NCBI RefSeq assembly: GCF_030718995.1
Contig: NZ_CP132204.1
Span: forward strand, 3,782,001 to 3,846,000
DNA from: Arthrobacter oryzae
Lineage (GTDB): Bacteria; Actinomycetota; Actinomycetes; Actinomycetales; Micrococcaceae
DNA length: 64,000 nucleotides
Direction: 5' to 3'
Both the position numbers and the translations under genes were made by a program. Shown here piece by piece: positions 17,013 to 25,998 of the stretch. Position 1 is the stretch's first letter. Each line of letters opens with the position of its first letter. Under the pieces are notes generated by a model. It saw only the letters and a list, made by a program, of their open reading frames with translations. It had not been told where the DNA came from and ran no database searches.

Positions 17013-18353
17013 ATGACCCACGATTCAGCTACCCGCGCCCACGATCAGGTGGCCGAGGTTTCGGCCCACCTGAACCCCGTCGCTGTTGCGCACACCAGAG
17101 CAACGAAAGAGCAGCGGCAGACCCTTATCGCCACCGGTATGGGCAACGCCTTGGAATGGTACGACTGGGGGATTTACTCAGCCTTCGCCATCTACTTTGC
17201 CACCGAGGTGTTCAACCCCAGGGACCCGCTGGCCGCGCTCCTCGGCGCGATGGCCGTGTTCGCCGTCGGATTCGTCGCCCGGCCGGTGGGCGGCTTAGTG
17301 TTCGGCTGGCTGGCGGACCACCTGGGCCGCCGCGCCTCCATGATCTCCACGGTGGGCCTGGCATCCCTCGGTTCCCTGATGATCGGTCTGGTTCCCACAT
17401 ACAGTGCCGCCGGAGCCTGGGCCGCCGTGGTGCTTCTGACGGCCCGCCTGCTGCAGGGCCTGGCGCACGGCGGCGAAATGCCGTCCGCCCAGACGTACAT
17501 CGCGGAGTCGGCGCCCGCGGCGCGCCGCGGCCTGTGGTCCTCGCTGATCTATGTTTCCGGGACATCCGGCATCGTTATCGGCCTGCTTTTCGGCTACCTC
17601 CTCAACCTGGTACTGAGCAAGCAGGACATGCAGGCTTGGGGCTGGCGCGTCCCCTTCATCATTGGCGCAGTGCTGGGCCTTTACACCCTCATCGCGCGCT
17701 CCCGGATGAAGGAGACCGAAGCGTTCACGGCCGCCAAGGCCACTGTCCGCGCGCCCATCTGGCCCGAAATCCGCCGGAACTGGCGCTCGGCCCTCCGTGT
17801 TATCGGCCTGGGCATCGGCGCCACCGTCTGCTACTACGTGTGGTCGGTGAGCGCAGTCCAGCAGGCCGTCCTGATCCACAAGATGGACCAGGGCTCTGCG
17901 CTGCTGGCAAGCGTCCTCAGCAACGTGGTCCTGATCATCTCCCTGCCCTTCTGGGGCAGGTTCTCCGACCGCTTCGGCCGCCGCGCCAGCATGATGATCG
18001 GCACCGGCACTCCCATTGTGCTGTTCCCGTTGCTCGTCAACACGGTGGGCCAGAGCTTCTGGTCCCTCTTCCTCCCGGCCACACTCATCCTGGTGCTGAT
18101 GGGAGCCACGCTGGCCGTTACCCCGGCAGTCTTCGCTGAACTATTCCCCACCCGGATCCGCACCGTAGGTGTGGCGGTGCCGTACGCGGTAGCCGTGGCC
18201 ATCTTCGGCGGTACCGCACCGTACCTGCAGAGCTGGTCCAACGCCGCCTTCGGGCCCTCAGCCTTCACGATTTACGTGGTTGCCCTGTTAATCATCTCCA
18301 CCGTGGTGGCCTGGAAGCTCCCGGAAACCAAGGGCAAGGACCTAACGCAGTAA
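17013..18353 (+). CDS. MHS-family (MFS) metabolite:H+ symporter, second copy
   Basis: 446 aa; ALEWYDWGIYSAF and GWLADHLGRRASM mark it as a metabolite:H+ symporter paralogous to the protein at 7190-8533 but clearly diverged. AAGGAAA precedes the ATG and the gene is 33 nt downstream of the M20 gene, so they form one unit under promoter D. It may import the substrate of the M20 enzyme or export its acid product. Confidence 0.85.
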   Translation: MTHDSATRAHDQVAEVSAHLNPVAVAHTRATKEQRQTLIATGMGNALEWYDWGIYSAFAIYFATEVFNPRDPLAALLGAMAVFAVGFVARPVGGLVFGWLADHLGRRASMISTVGLASLGSLMIGLVPTYSAAGAWAAVVLLTARLLQGLAHGGEMPSAQTYIAESAPAARRGLWSSLIYVSGTSGIVIGLLFGYLLNLVLSKQDMQAWGWRVPFIIGAVLGLYTLIARSRMKETEAFTAAKATVRAPIWPEIRRNWRSALRVIGLGIGATVCYYVWSVSAVQQAVLIHKMDQGSALLASVLSNVVLIISLPFWGRFSDRFGRRASMMIGTGTPIVLFPLLVNTVGQSFWSLFLPATLILVLMGATLAVTPAVFAELFPTRIRTVGVAVPYAVAVAIFGGTAPYLQSWSNAAFGPSAFTIYVVALLIISTVVAWKLPETKGKDLTQ

Positions 18354-18737
18354 CCTTTGGATCGGGAGGCCCGTAACACCGCCCCAGGAATGGCTCGCTG
18401 GTGACCGAAGGGCCGTTACGAGTGGGTCATCGGCAACGGCACCCCAAGGGGTGTCCGATCGTGGGGGCTGCTCCAGAGGTTGGCGCGAGGGGACGCCGAA
18501 GATATATAGAAGTGGACGGCCCGGCACTACCTGTTGGTATGCAGGCGGACCCGGTCGGAGCCAGACAAGGCCTCACCGTCTTCGCCGGTCCTCAGGGTGA
18601 AGGGCTGGCTTCTGACCGGCAGCAATAGGGGCAAGATGTTATGTCTCCGGACATGGGTGGCAGTTCTGCATCAGGACATCGGTGACAGTTCCGAGATTCT
18701 TGGTGGTGACACTTCTACCGTTCTAATGGATGGATGA
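18354..18737. other. Non-coding gap with IS481-end-like sequence
   Basis: No gene supported. Around 18635-18720 the sequence has repeated GACATCGGTGACAG/GGACATGGGTGGCAG phrases of the kind found upstream of IS481-family transposases, consistent with the transposase remnant that follows. Confidence 0.4.
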
Positions 18738-18908
18738 GTGGGAGTTGAGCCTGTTGATCCTCGTGTCCGTTTAGCGATCTCGCCGTGGCCGGATGATCCG
18801 CCGCGTGCTGCCGTGACGTCGTTCTGCGCCGAGCATGGCATCTCCCGTAAGACGTTTTACGTGTTGCTGGGCCGGGCCCGGGCCGAGGGCCGGTCGCGTC
18901 GCTCTGAC
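18738..18908 (+). pseudogene. IS481-like transposase, N-terminal fragment
   Basis: About 57 residues of the N-terminal helix-turn-helix of an IS481-family transposase (RAAVTSFCAEHGISRKTFYVLLGRARAEGRSRR). After RSRR the homology stops abruptly and unrelated repeat sequence follows; the DDE catalytic domain is missing. A dead fragment. Confidence 0.6.
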
Positions 18909-18954
18909 GGGTTCGTTTGCGGGCTGGGGCCTGGCCGCCGCCGGTCCTGTTCAG

Positions 18955-19211
18955 GTGTGTGGGGTGGCGGTTCAAGTCCCTGGCTAGTGGGCCTTCCACC
19001 TGCTGGTGTTGTGGGTTCTTTCGGTACCTCGTTTCGGTTCTGACGGGTTGGTCGAGGGTGGCCAACACCTATTCATGGTTCCGGGTAGCGGGTACTACCT
19101 GACCTGAGCGACTTTGGGTGCTGAACTTGCTTGGAAAGCTCCTCCTGGTCGTTTCGAGCGCTGGGAGCTCACCGTTTGTCCTGCCAAAGGGGGTGTGGAC
19201 AGTGTCCACAC
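18955..19211 (+). repeat. Interspersed non-coding repeat, copy X
   Basis: Aligns collinearly with 39662-39925: GTGTGGG(G)TGGCGG at the left, CTATTCA/TTATTCA in the middle, then TTTGTCC-GCCAAAGG followed by a palindrome. The palindrome here is GTGTGGACAGTGTCCACAC (19193-19211, 9-bp arms). No coding potential. The flank to 19356 shows nothing recognisable. Confidence 0.5.
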
Positions 19212-19356
19212 TTACGTCTGCTTTATTGGAGGGCAGTAGCCGGCCGTGTCCGGTGTCGGGTTTGGATCCGTCGGGTTTCTGGCGACAATGCCAGAAAAGA
19301 AGAAACGGAGCCCAGCGACGGGCTGAGACCGTTGCCTGACGTCCGGTTGGCGTGTA

Positions 19357-19575
19357 CTACATGCGTACGCGCTTTTGGACGTGGAGTTTGTCGGCGTGGA
19401 GGAACAGTCTGCGGGTGCCTGTCCCGTTCGGGGTGAACCAGAAGACGCTGCCGTCCAAGGCGACCATGTCGACGATTCGTGACGCCACGAGTTTCCCGTT
19501 CTCGTAGACATCTATCTAGTCGCCACGTTGTAGTCGTGTCCAGTTGGGGACCGGTTCTGTTTGTTGGGCTCGCAT
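19357..19575 (-). pseudogene. Small GD-I/FWI/GTRRL family protein, member 2, amber-interrupted
   Basis: Read on the minus strand, the frame gives NWTRLQRGD, a TAG at 19516-19518, then IDVYENGKLVASRIVDM, SVFWFTPN and GTGTRRLF before a normal stop (72 aa plus the internal stop). The order of motifs matches the proteins at 724-966 and 46576-46830. The internal TAG falls between GD and I, inside the conserved GD-L-I core, so the gene is most simply a recent single-codon null. It lies just beyond the MatC-type carrier gene on the same strand. Confidence 0.65.
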
Positions 19576-19653
19576 GGCCATCCTTCATTGTGCTGACCGG
19601 ACGGAGCAGCGGGCTGATACTCACGTCGTTGGTGGGAGCTTTCGGGGACAAGC

Positions 19654-19687
19654 GAGAAGGCGGGCTGAGAGTTCAACCCGCCTTCTC
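19654..19687. terminator. Terminator downstream of the MatC-like gene
   Basis: Inverted repeat with 11-bp arms GAGAAGGCGGG / CCCGCCTTCTC and a 12-nt loop, 11 nt past the stop codon. Confidence 0.7.
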
Positions 19688-19698
19688 TTGGCGGTGGG

Positions 19699-20970
19699 TT
19701 AGATTACGACGAATAGGAGCCAGGCCAGCAGGGGTGCTGCGACGATCATGGACATGCCCCAGATCATCATGCCGCGGAAGGTCTTTTCGCGTTTTTCTTC
19801 TTCGGTGTTGGCGACGACGAGTGCGCCGCCGGTGGAGAAGGGGCTGGAATCGACGGCGGACGCGGCGATGCAGAGGGCGATTACGAAGCCCAGAACGCCG
19901 ATGGAGCCGGTAGTGAGCAGGGGTGCTGCCAGCGGGACGAGCACGACGAACATGGCGTTGGTGGAGGCGAAGGCCGATACCACGCCTGCCACGACCAGCA
20001 TCATGAGTGCGGCGAGAAGGGGTGTGCCGATGCCGGCGACGGAGTTGGCGAGTTCTTTGATGATGCCTGCGGTTTCGAGCATGCTGATGTAAGTGACGAT
20101 TCCGCCGATCAGGAGGATGACGTTCCAGCCGATGTGGCCGAGGGCTTCCTTGGAGTGCTGCGGGTAGAGGGCCGACAGGGTCACGGCGGCGGCGAGGGCG
20201 AGGAATCCGACGTCGAGCTTGAAGCCCAGGGCGCCGACAAGGATGCTGACCATCAGTACCAGGGTGACTATTTTCTGGCCGGTCCAGGTTTCGGTTTTCG
20301 TGATGGTTGCGGTGCCGCCGCCGAGGTAGGAGGTGGTGGGGTCAGCGGTCTCTTCTTCGCGTCCGCGGCGCATCAGCTCGGGTCCTCCGAGGAGGATGAA
20401 CGCGACGGCGTTGATGACCACGTTGGCGATGAATGTCCAGAGGAAGAGCTGGCCTGCGTCGACTGAGATGCCGACTTTGTCCAGGACGCCGTCCACGATG
20501 TTGTAGTAGACGGCGATGGGGGAGAAACCGCCGGCGTTGGTGCCGTTGATGATGCACAGGCCCACGAGCAGTGGGTTGATCCTGTATCGCTGGGCGAAGG
20601 CAAGGCCGACGGGGATGAGGATGGCGTTGGTGGCTGCGGAGAGCGCCCCGGATCCGGTGATGATTGCGGCGAGGATGAAGAATACCCAGGGGACCAGGGC
20701 AACCCGTCCCCGAACAGCTCCCACCGCGCCTCCGACGATTTGGTCGATGGTGCCGTTGGCCCGGGCCATGCCGAAGAGGTAGGTCACGCCCAAGAGTGTG
20801 ATGAGGAGGCTGCCTGGGAATCCGGAGGCGATTCCGGATGCCGTCTGGCCGAAGTACACGACGCCGAGGAGGAAGGCGACAACCAGGGCGACGGCGCCCA
20901 TGTTGATTTTGCGCCACATTGAGAGGCCGAAGATGAGGACAAGGCCGGATACGGCCACGAGTTCTTGCAT
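19699..20970 (-). CDS. MatC-like dicarboxylate carrier (SLC13/ArsB-type permease)
   Basis: 423-aa membrane protein with about 11 helices. The N-terminus (KINMGAVALVVAFLLG ... GFPGSLLITLLGVTYLFGMARANGT) matches the MatC_N domain of malonate/dicarboxylate carriers, and a second half with SAFASTNAMFVVLVPLA repeats the pattern. A hydrophilic loop (about 200-225) divides the halves. It begins 3 nt after the GntR gene, so regulator and carrier form one transcript. Likely imports a C3-C4 dicarboxylate; the adjacent amidohydrolase may act on it or its precursor. Confidence 0.82.
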   Translation of the reverse strand: MQELVAVSGLVLIFGLSMWRKINMGAVALVVAFLLGVVYFGQTASGIASGFPGSLLITLLGVTYLFGMARANGTIDQIVGGAVGAVRGRVALVPWVFFILAAIITGSGALSAATNAILIPVGLAFAQRYRINPLLVGLCIINGTNAGGFSPIAVYYNIVDGVLDKVGISVDAGQLFLWTFIANVVINAVAFILLGGPELMRRGREEETADPTTSYLGGGTATITKTETWTGQKIVTLVLMVSILVGALGFKLDVGFLALAAAVTLSALYPQHSKEALGHIGWNVILLIGGIVTYISMLETAGIIKELANSVAGIGTPLLAALMMLVVAGVVSAFASTNAMFVVLVPLAAPLLTTGSIGVLGFVIALCIAASAVDSSPFSTGGALVVANTEEEKREKTFRGMMIWGMSMIVAAPLLAWLLFVVI

Positions 20971-20973
20971 GGC

Positions 20974-21720
20974 TTAGTTGATCTCCACTTGGTATCGGAA
21001 TGATGATGCCAGCCCGTAGGACTCGCGGTACTCGGCGACGTCGCCGGTGTGGGTGCGTGCGGTTCGGTTGATTTTGACGAGGGGGTCCCCGCTTTTGCAG
21101 TTCAGGAGTACGGCCTGGCCGTCGGTTGCCTGGGTGACCGAAAGTTCTTCGGTTGCGGAGCCGATGATGAGGCCGATCCGGTTTTCGTATTCCGGATACA
21201 GCAGGCTGCCGAGCTTATGGAGGTTAACGTCAGCGATCGGCTGAAATTGCGGCAGCGGGAGCCAGATGTCTTCGAGCAGGAAAGGGGTGTCCTGCCATAA
21301 ACGAAGACGGTGCAGGTGCAATACCGGGGAATTATCCTGGATGTTCAGCGCGGCGGCGACGTGGGTGGGCGCGTCCTGCGTGTTCCGTTCTAGGATGCGG
21401 CTGCCGGGGGTCTGTCCGGTCCCTTCCTGCATCCGGAAGAAGCGGAACAGGGAGTGCTGGAATGTAGCACGGCGAACATACGTGCCGCGTCCCTGGTGGC
21501 GTTCCAGGATCCCGTCAGCGGCGAGCTCTGCAAGGACGCGCCGCAGCGTTCCCACTGAGATGCCGTACTCCGCAGCCAAGGCAGACTCGGGGGGCAGCGG
21601 TGTTGTGCTGGCCCATTCGTTTGCCCGGACGCGCCGGATCAGGTCGTCCTTGACCCGGGCGTGAAGCGGAAGCCGCTGATCAGTCTGGGCCAACGCCGGG
21701 GAGCTGGAAGCTTGTGTCAT
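20974..21720 (-). CDS. GntR-family regulator with UTRA effector domain
   Basis: 248 aa: winged HTH about 20-85 (PPESALAAEYGISVGTLRRVLAELAADGILERHQGRGTYV) and UTRA ligand-binding domain about 105-245 (HutC group). It is the first gene of the carrier operon and diverges from the amidohydrolase gene at 21796, a typical autorepressor position. Confidence 0.87.
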   Translation of the reverse strand: MTQASSSPALAQTDQRLPLHARVKDDLIRRVRANEWASTTPLPPESALAAEYGISVGTLRRVLAELAADGILERHQGRGTYVRRATFQHSLFRFFRMQEGTGQTPGSRILERNTQDAPTHVAAALNIQDNSPVLHLHRLRLWQDTPFLLEDIWLPLPQFQPIADVNLHKLGSLLYPEYENRIGLIIGSATEELSVTQATDGQAVLLNCKSGDPLVKINRTARTHTGDVAEYRESYGLASSFRYQVEIN

Positions 21721-21742
21721 GCCTCACAGCGTAGAGCAAATT

Positions 21743-21763
21743 CCTATATAGGTCTAGTCCTGT
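21743..21763. promoter_or_regulatory. Candidate GntR operator in the divergent region
   Basis: Perfect palindrome CCTATATAGG (21743-21752) runs into GGTCTAGTCC, close to the GT-N-TA-N-AC core of HutC-type operators. It is midway between the divergent starts, so one dimer could control both. Confidence 0.5.
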
Positions 21764-21795
21764 AAAGGTTTACTGGTTTGGGTTATGGTTATCGC

Positions 21796-22683
21796 ATGCT
21801 TCGACTGCCACCCGGCGCGATTGACACCCACGCGCACATCTTTGAGCCAACCCTTACGCCCGTGGCTGATGCCAGGTACGTACCGGATTACGCGGCCACC
21901 CTGGATCAGTACCTTGACGTGCTGAGCGCCCACGATGTGGATCGGGGCGTTCTTGTTCAACCGAGCTTTCTGGGATCGGATAACAGCTACCTCCTGTCCG
22001 CCCTCGTGGCCGCACCGGACCGGCTTCGCGGAGTCATCGTGGTGTCACCCGGAAACCTCCGCTCCGAACTCTCCGAAGGGAGAGTGGAAAACCTACACGG
22101 GGCAGGGATCCGCGGTGTCCGGCTAAATCTGATAGGCCAGCCGCTTCCGGACCTCGTGAATCCAGCATGGCAATCCGCAGCTGCCGCGATGGCAAAGCAT
22201 GGATGGCACCTGGAAATTCAGGCTTCCGGGCAGCAGTGGCTCCACCTCGCCCCGGCCCTTCGAGCCTGGCCCGGGAAACTGGTCATAGACCACCTGGGAC
22301 TTCCGCAACCTGAACATCCCGACGCCACCAACATGGTGCTTGAACTCGCCCTTCTCGAACATGTCTGGGTCAAAGTTTCGGGCCCGTACCGGTCCCCTCG
22401 CCAACAGGCCGAAATGATGTTCGCGGAACTCGTGCAGCGGGAAAGTTGCGCAGAAAGGCTCGTTTTTGGCAGCGACTGGCCGTTCACCAGGCATGAAGAA
22501 CATACATTCACGGAAGTCCTGGCCTGGGCACAAGACCTGGTAGGAGAAGATCTTCTCCAAAGGATGATGACAACAAACCCTGCTTCCCTCTTCGGATGGC
22601 CGGCACTATCCGATGACCAAACCTCAAAGCCAATGCTCCATTTGTTAGCAGCGTCTGTAGACGTTAGTCCGTCGACACGTTAA
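21796..22683 (+). CDS. TIM-barrel amidohydrolase (PDC hydrolase/LigI-like)
   Basis: 295 aa from the ATG at 21796; the in-frame TTG at 21778 is less likely because the family starts near PPGAIDTHAHIF. THAH (H12, H14), IDHLGLP and FGSDWPF with the catalytic Asp are characteristic of 2-pyrone-4,6-dicarboxylate hydrolase and related lactonases (COG3618). No strong ribosome site is visible. Divergent from the GntR-MatC operon, it probably hydrolyses a lactone or cyclic ester of the carboxylate taken up by the carrier. Substrate not determinable. Confidence 0.75.
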   Translation: MLRLPPGAIDTHAHIFEPTLTPVADARYVPDYAATLDQYLDVLSAHDVDRGVLVQPSFLGSDNSYLLSALVAAPDRLRGVIVVSPGNLRSELSEGRVENLHGAGIRGVRLNLIGQPLPDLVNPAWQSAAAAMAKHGWHLEIQASGQQWLHLAPALRAWPGKLVIDHLGLPQPEHPDATNMVLELALLEHVWVKVSGPYRSPRQQAEMMFAELVQRESCAERLVFGSDWPFTRHEEHTFTEVLAWAQDLVGEDLLQRMMTTNPASLFGWPALSDDQTSKPMLHLLAASVDVSPSTR

Positions 22684-22855
22684 TGGGATCGCCGAGCGAA
22701 CGCTCCCCACGCCGGGAGCATTGTATTGGTCCCGTGGGACCAGCATTTTCTGAAGGAGGGGGCAGGCTCGCCCTGAGCTCGTTCTGAGGGGGCACGCTAT
22801 GAGAGGTCCTGGAAGGGACTCCCTCTTGCCCGGGGGTTGGCCTAGCGTGGACGGC
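22684..22855. promoter_or_regulatory. Hairpin-rich region before the XRE regulator
   Basis: GCTCCC/GGGAGC stem (22702-22719) and the palindrome TGGTCCC-GT-GGGACCA (22727-22742), then GGGACTCCC (22815-22823), which is the right half of the operator motif found elsewhere in this cluster. The first stem may end the preceding transcript; the rest may be autoregulatory. Confidence 0.45.
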
Positions 22856-23752
22856 ATGGACAATCGAGCGGAAGTACGCGAATTCCTCGTTTCGCGGCGT
22901 GCCCAGGTTTCCCCGGAGCAGGTTGGCCTTCCTGCGGGGTCGAACAGGCGTGTTAAGGGTCTGCGCCGTAGCGAAGTAGCAATCCTTGCCGGTTTGAGCG
23001 TGGAGTATTACACCCGCCGGGAGCGCGGCGCGATCAGCGGCGCCTCTAGCCAGGTGCTGGAGAGCATCGCCAGGGCTTTGCGCCTGGACGACGCCGAGCG
23101 GGCGCACCTGTTCGACCTTGCGCAAGCGGCCAGCCCGGCCGCGCGGCCGCCGCGGCGGCGGAGCTCGAAGTCCTATGTGCCGCACCAGAGCCTGCAGTGG
23201 GCCCTTGATGCGGTCACGGCCGGTCCCGCGTTCGTTCGTAACGGCCGGATGGATCTGCTGGCCGGCAATCCCTTGATGCGGGCGTTCTATAAGGACTGCT
23301 ATGACATGCCCGGCCAGCGACCGAACATCGCCCGGTTTACGTTCCTGGATGAACGGGCCCGCCGGTTCTACCCGGATTGGGATGCCTTCGCGGAGGTGAC
23401 TGTTTCGATCCTGCGGACGGAGGCTGGCCGGGATCCGCGCAACAAAGAGCTCCATGACCTTATTGGTGAGCTGGGAACCCGCAGCGAGGAGTTCCGCAAG
23501 CTTTGGGGTGAGCATAACGTCCGTCATCACGGCACCGGGTTTAAGACCTTCAACCATCCCATCGTGGGTGAGATGACCCTGGCGTTCGAGGGGTTGGAGA
23601 TGGCCGCCGAGCCGGGACTGACGCTCACGATATACACAGCAGAGCCCGGGTCGCCGTCGGCTGAGCGCATGCAGCTGCTCGCCTCGTGGGCGGCCAGCGA
23701 GTATGGGAATGCCTTCCAGGCTGAACCTGGAAGGTCCCGGCCAGAGAGCTGA
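22856..23752 (+). CDS. XRE-family regulator, MmyB-like
   Basis: 298 aa from ATG 22856. N-terminal HTH_31-type domain (about 5-80): VKGLRRSEVAILAGLSVEYYTRRERG is the signature of this group. The C-terminal MmyB-like ligand-binding domain (about 105-285) contains NPLMRAFYKD, DERARRFYPDW and NVRHHGTGFKTFNHPIVGEM. These regulators bind fatty-acid-like ligands in the one structure I recall, but the ligand here is unknown. It precedes two SDR genes and probably controls the repeated GGTACC...GGGCTCCC sites further along. Confidence 0.87.
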   Translation: MDNRAEVREFLVSRRAQVSPEQVGLPAGSNRRVKGLRRSEVAILAGLSVEYYTRRERGAISGASSQVLESIARALRLDDAERAHLFDLAQAASPAARPPRRRSSKSYVPHQSLQWALDAVTAGPAFVRNGRMDLLAGNPLMRAFYKDCYDMPGQRPNIARFTFLDERARRFYPDWDAFAEVTVSILRTEAGRDPRNKELHDLIGELGTRSEEFRKLWGEHNVRHHGTGFKTFNHPIVGEMTLAFEGLEMAAEPGLTLTIYTAEPGSPSAERMQLLASWAASEYGNAFQAEPGRSRPES

Positions 23753-23810
23753 CGTGCCAGCCCGGCTCACCGGGCGCACCGTGCCCATGTACCTCCAGGA
23801 AAGAGAACAC

Positions 23811-24476
23811 GTGAAAACCACCATCGCAATTATCGGTGCGGGGCCTGGCTTGGGTCTTGCCTCTGCCCGCCGTTTCGGAGCCGAGGGCTTCAACGTTGCC
23901 CTCCTCTCCCGTGCACAGGAACACGTAGACGCACTCGCCGCCGAACTGGCCAGCGGCGGGATCACCGCCCGCGGGTACGCCACGGACGTCCGTGACCAGG
24001 AAGTGCTCAACACCGCCCTTGCCCGGGCAGCCGAGGAGTTGGGGCCTATCGAAATCCTCCAGTACAGCCCCGTGCCGTCCAGGGACTATCTCCGGCCTGT
24101 TCTTGAGACAACGTCCGAAGAGCTGCGCTCGGCGCTTGAATTCTCCGCGCTTGGCGCTGCCGCTGCCATGAACGCGGTACTTCCCGGCATGCGTGCCCTG
24201 GGGCGCGGAACCGCCCTGTTTATCAACGGCTCCAGCGCCGTCCGGCCCAACCACAACTACGCCGGCACTTCCGCCGCCTTCGGCGCGGAATCCGCGTACG
24301 CCCAGATGCTCCACGACGCCCTGGCGCCGGAAGGTATCCACGTAGCGCAGCTCATTATCCCGTTGGGCATCGGCGGAGGCGACCCGGCGCACGAACCGAC
24401 CGCCCTGTCCGAAACGCTCTGGCGGATCTACAGCGGGGGAACGGACTTCCGTACTTTCGTGACACCACTCGACTGA
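23811..24476 (+). CDS. Divergent short-chain dehydrogenase/reductase-like protein
   Basis: 221 aa from a GTG with AGGAAAGAG 5 nt upstream. The dinucleotide site IIGAGPGLG (about 6-14) is present, but the catalytic stretch is atypical: GSSAVRPNHNYAGTSAAF has the serines and a tyrosine and no YxxxK lysine. It may be an NAD(P)-binding protein without classical SDR catalysis or may use another residue. It lies 58 nt after the regulator and 58 nt before a canonical SDR, likely in one operon. Confidence 0.78.
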   Translation: MKTTIAIIGAGPGLGLASARRFGAEGFNVALLSRAQEHVDALAAELASGGITARGYATDVRDQEVLNTALARAAEELGPIEILQYSPVPSRDYLRPVLETTSEELRSALEFSALGAAAAMNAVLPGMRALGRGTALFINGSSAVRPNHNYAGTSAAFGAESAYAQMLHDALAPEGIHVAQLIIPLGIGGGDPAHEPTALSETLWRIYSGGTDFRTFVTPLD

Positions 24477-24534
24477 GTTTCACGAGGCTCAACCGCAGGG
24501 TTGGGCAACGGTTGCAGATGGATAGGAAAGAACT

Positions 24535-25302
24535 ATGAACATGGTCAGCTATGACTTCAACGGCAAGGTTGCCTTCGTCACGGGCGGGAGCGCGGGGATG
24601 GGCGCAGCAACAGCGCGGGCGTTCGCCGAGGTCGGGGCCGCCGTTGCGATTGTTGATCTCGACGGCGGCGCGGCCGAGCGGTTCGCGGCTGAACTCAATG
24701 CCGCAGGCCACCGTGCCCTCGCCATTCAATGTGATGTCTCCGACGAAGCGGTGGTGCAAATGGCCGTCGCCCGCACAGTGGAAGCATTCGGCAGGCTCGA
24801 CATGGCGTTCAACAACGCGGGGATCATGCTTCCGCCGGTGGACTCTGCAGAGGAGACGGCCGAAGCGTTCGACAGGATCGTCGCGGTCAACCTGCGCGGC
24901 GTGTGGGCGTCAATGAAGCACGAGTTGGTGCAGATGCGGAAGCAGGGATCCGGCGCCATAGTGAACTGTTCGTCGCTCGGAGGGCTCGTTGGAGGCAGCG
25001 GCCGGGCCACCTACCACGCGACCAAACACGGGGTGATCGGACAGTCCAAGAGCGTCGCGCTGCAGTACGCGCCGCTCGGAGTGCGGGTCAACGCTGTATG
25101 CCCCGGGACGATCGAAACGCCGATGGTTGCCAGGATGACCGCTGGGGGAGAGCTGGATCCGGAAACCGCGATTCCGTCCATCCCGCTGGGCAGGCTCGGA
25201 CTGCCCGAGGAAGTAGCCGCAGCTGTCCTGTGGCTCTGCAGCGATGCCGCCAGCTATGTCACCGGCGTTGCCCTTCCGGTTGACGGAGGCTATACGGCCT
25301 AG
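24535..25302 (+). CDS. Short-chain dehydrogenase/reductase, canonical
   Basis: 255 aa, classical SDR: cofactor motif TGGSAGMG (17-24), NNAG at about 93, catalytic Ser in NCSSLGG, YHATK (Tyr and Lys), and a C-terminal DGGYTA. An aspartate at the end of beta-2 (VDLDGG) favours NAD(H) over NADP(H). AGGAAAG precedes the ATG. Likely oxidises or reduces a hydroxyl/keto substrate in the cytosol under the MmyB-like regulator. Confidence 0.88.
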   Translation: MNMVSYDFNGKVAFVTGGSAGMGAATARAFAEVGAAVAIVDLDGGAAERFAAELNAAGHRALAIQCDVSDEAVVQMAVARTVEAFGRLDMAFNNAGIMLPPVDSAEETAEAFDRIVAVNLRGVWASMKHELVQMRKQGSGAIVNCSSLGGLVGGSGRATYHATKHGVIGQSKSVALQYAPLGVRVNAVCPGTIETPMVARMTAGGELDPETAIPSIPLGRLGLPEEVAAAVLWLCSDAASYVTGVALPVDGGYTA

Positions 25303-25312
25303 GGGTCCCTCC

Positions 25313-25339
25313 CGGTACCACTAACACCAGGGGCTCCCA
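25313..25339 (+). promoter_or_regulatory. Operator-like 27-bp motif, site S1
   Basis: CGGTACCACT, 8 nt, then GGGGCTCCCA. Same layout as S2 (27015-27041), S3 (30212-30238) and S4 (35300-35326, opposite strand). It sits 66 nt before the lipoprotein start; the whole leader 25303-25405 is also duplicated at 27005-27103. Confidence 0.65.
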
Positions 25340-25405
25340 CCCAGCCTTGCCAACTGCTTTGCTGGAATGGACAAACTTTTCCTGACTGAAGGGGAACCAC
25401 CTCCC

Positions 25406-25948
25406 ATGCGCCTGCAAAAACCCACCTTGGCTGCCATCATCGCGCTGGCATTGTCCCTCGCCGGGTGCAGCACCCCTTCAAACGACACGGACTCCACCAC
25501 TGAGCAGCCTTCCTCGCCGCCGGAAACATCTTCGACGGCGGCCGTTGGGTCGTCGCCGCAGCCACCTGTCCCGTCCTCTGCGGCTGCGGCAGATAGCACT
25601 CCGATCACCATCGACATCGATGGCGGGACCGTGACAGGTACCCTGTCCAGCAACGCAGCTGCTCGCTCCCTGATCGAGCAGCTTCCTTTGACGCTCTCCT
25701 TCAGGGACTACGGCGGCCAGGAAAAGATCGCAGAGCTGCCGGAGGCGCTTTCGCTCGACGGCGTGCCCGCAGGCGACAGCGCAGAACCACTGACCATCGG
25801 CTACTACGCGCCCGACCGGGCCCTCGTCCTCTATTACGAAAGCGTCGGGTATTCCCGCGGAATTGTGCGGATCGGATCGTTCGATGACCTCGCGGCGATC
25901 CGGGATCAAACCAGCGGTTTTACCGCCAGGCTGGCTCCCGCTAACTGA
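25406..25948 (+). CDS. Cyclophilin-like-fold lipoprotein
   Basis: 180 aa from ATG 25406. Lipoprotein signal with lipobox LAGC (C21), a Ser/Thr/Pro-rich tether (about 22-65), then a cyclophilin-like domain (about 70-180): ARSLIEQLPLTLSF, YGGQEKIAELP, GYYAPDRALVLYY, YSRGIVRIGSFDDL. The fold is known; PPIase residues are not conserved in this group, so ligand binding or a flavin-reductase-associated role is possible but unproven. It precedes an MFS gene that here is truncated. Confidence 0.8.
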   Translation: MRLQKPTLAAIIALALSLAGCSTPSNDTDSTTEQPSSPPETSSTAAVGSSPQPPVPSSAAAADSTPITIDIDGGTVTGTLSSNAAARSLIEQLPLTLSFRDYGGQEKIAELPEALSLDGVPAGDSAEPLTIGYYAPDRALVLYYESVGYSRGIVRIGSFDDLAAIRDQTSGFTARLAPAN

Positions 25949-25998
25949 GCGGGATGACGCGGCTGCTCTGAACATTCTCCACAAAAGAACGAACCGTT

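Noticed and set aside
22664..24013. 449-aa minus-strand open frame
   Set aside because: Antisense to the XRE regulator; low-complexity Arg/Pro/Ala composition and no recognisable domain.
25406..25948. Functional peptidyl-prolyl isomerase
   Set aside because: Only the cyclophilin-like fold pattern is visible; the active-site residues of true cyclophilins are not apparent.
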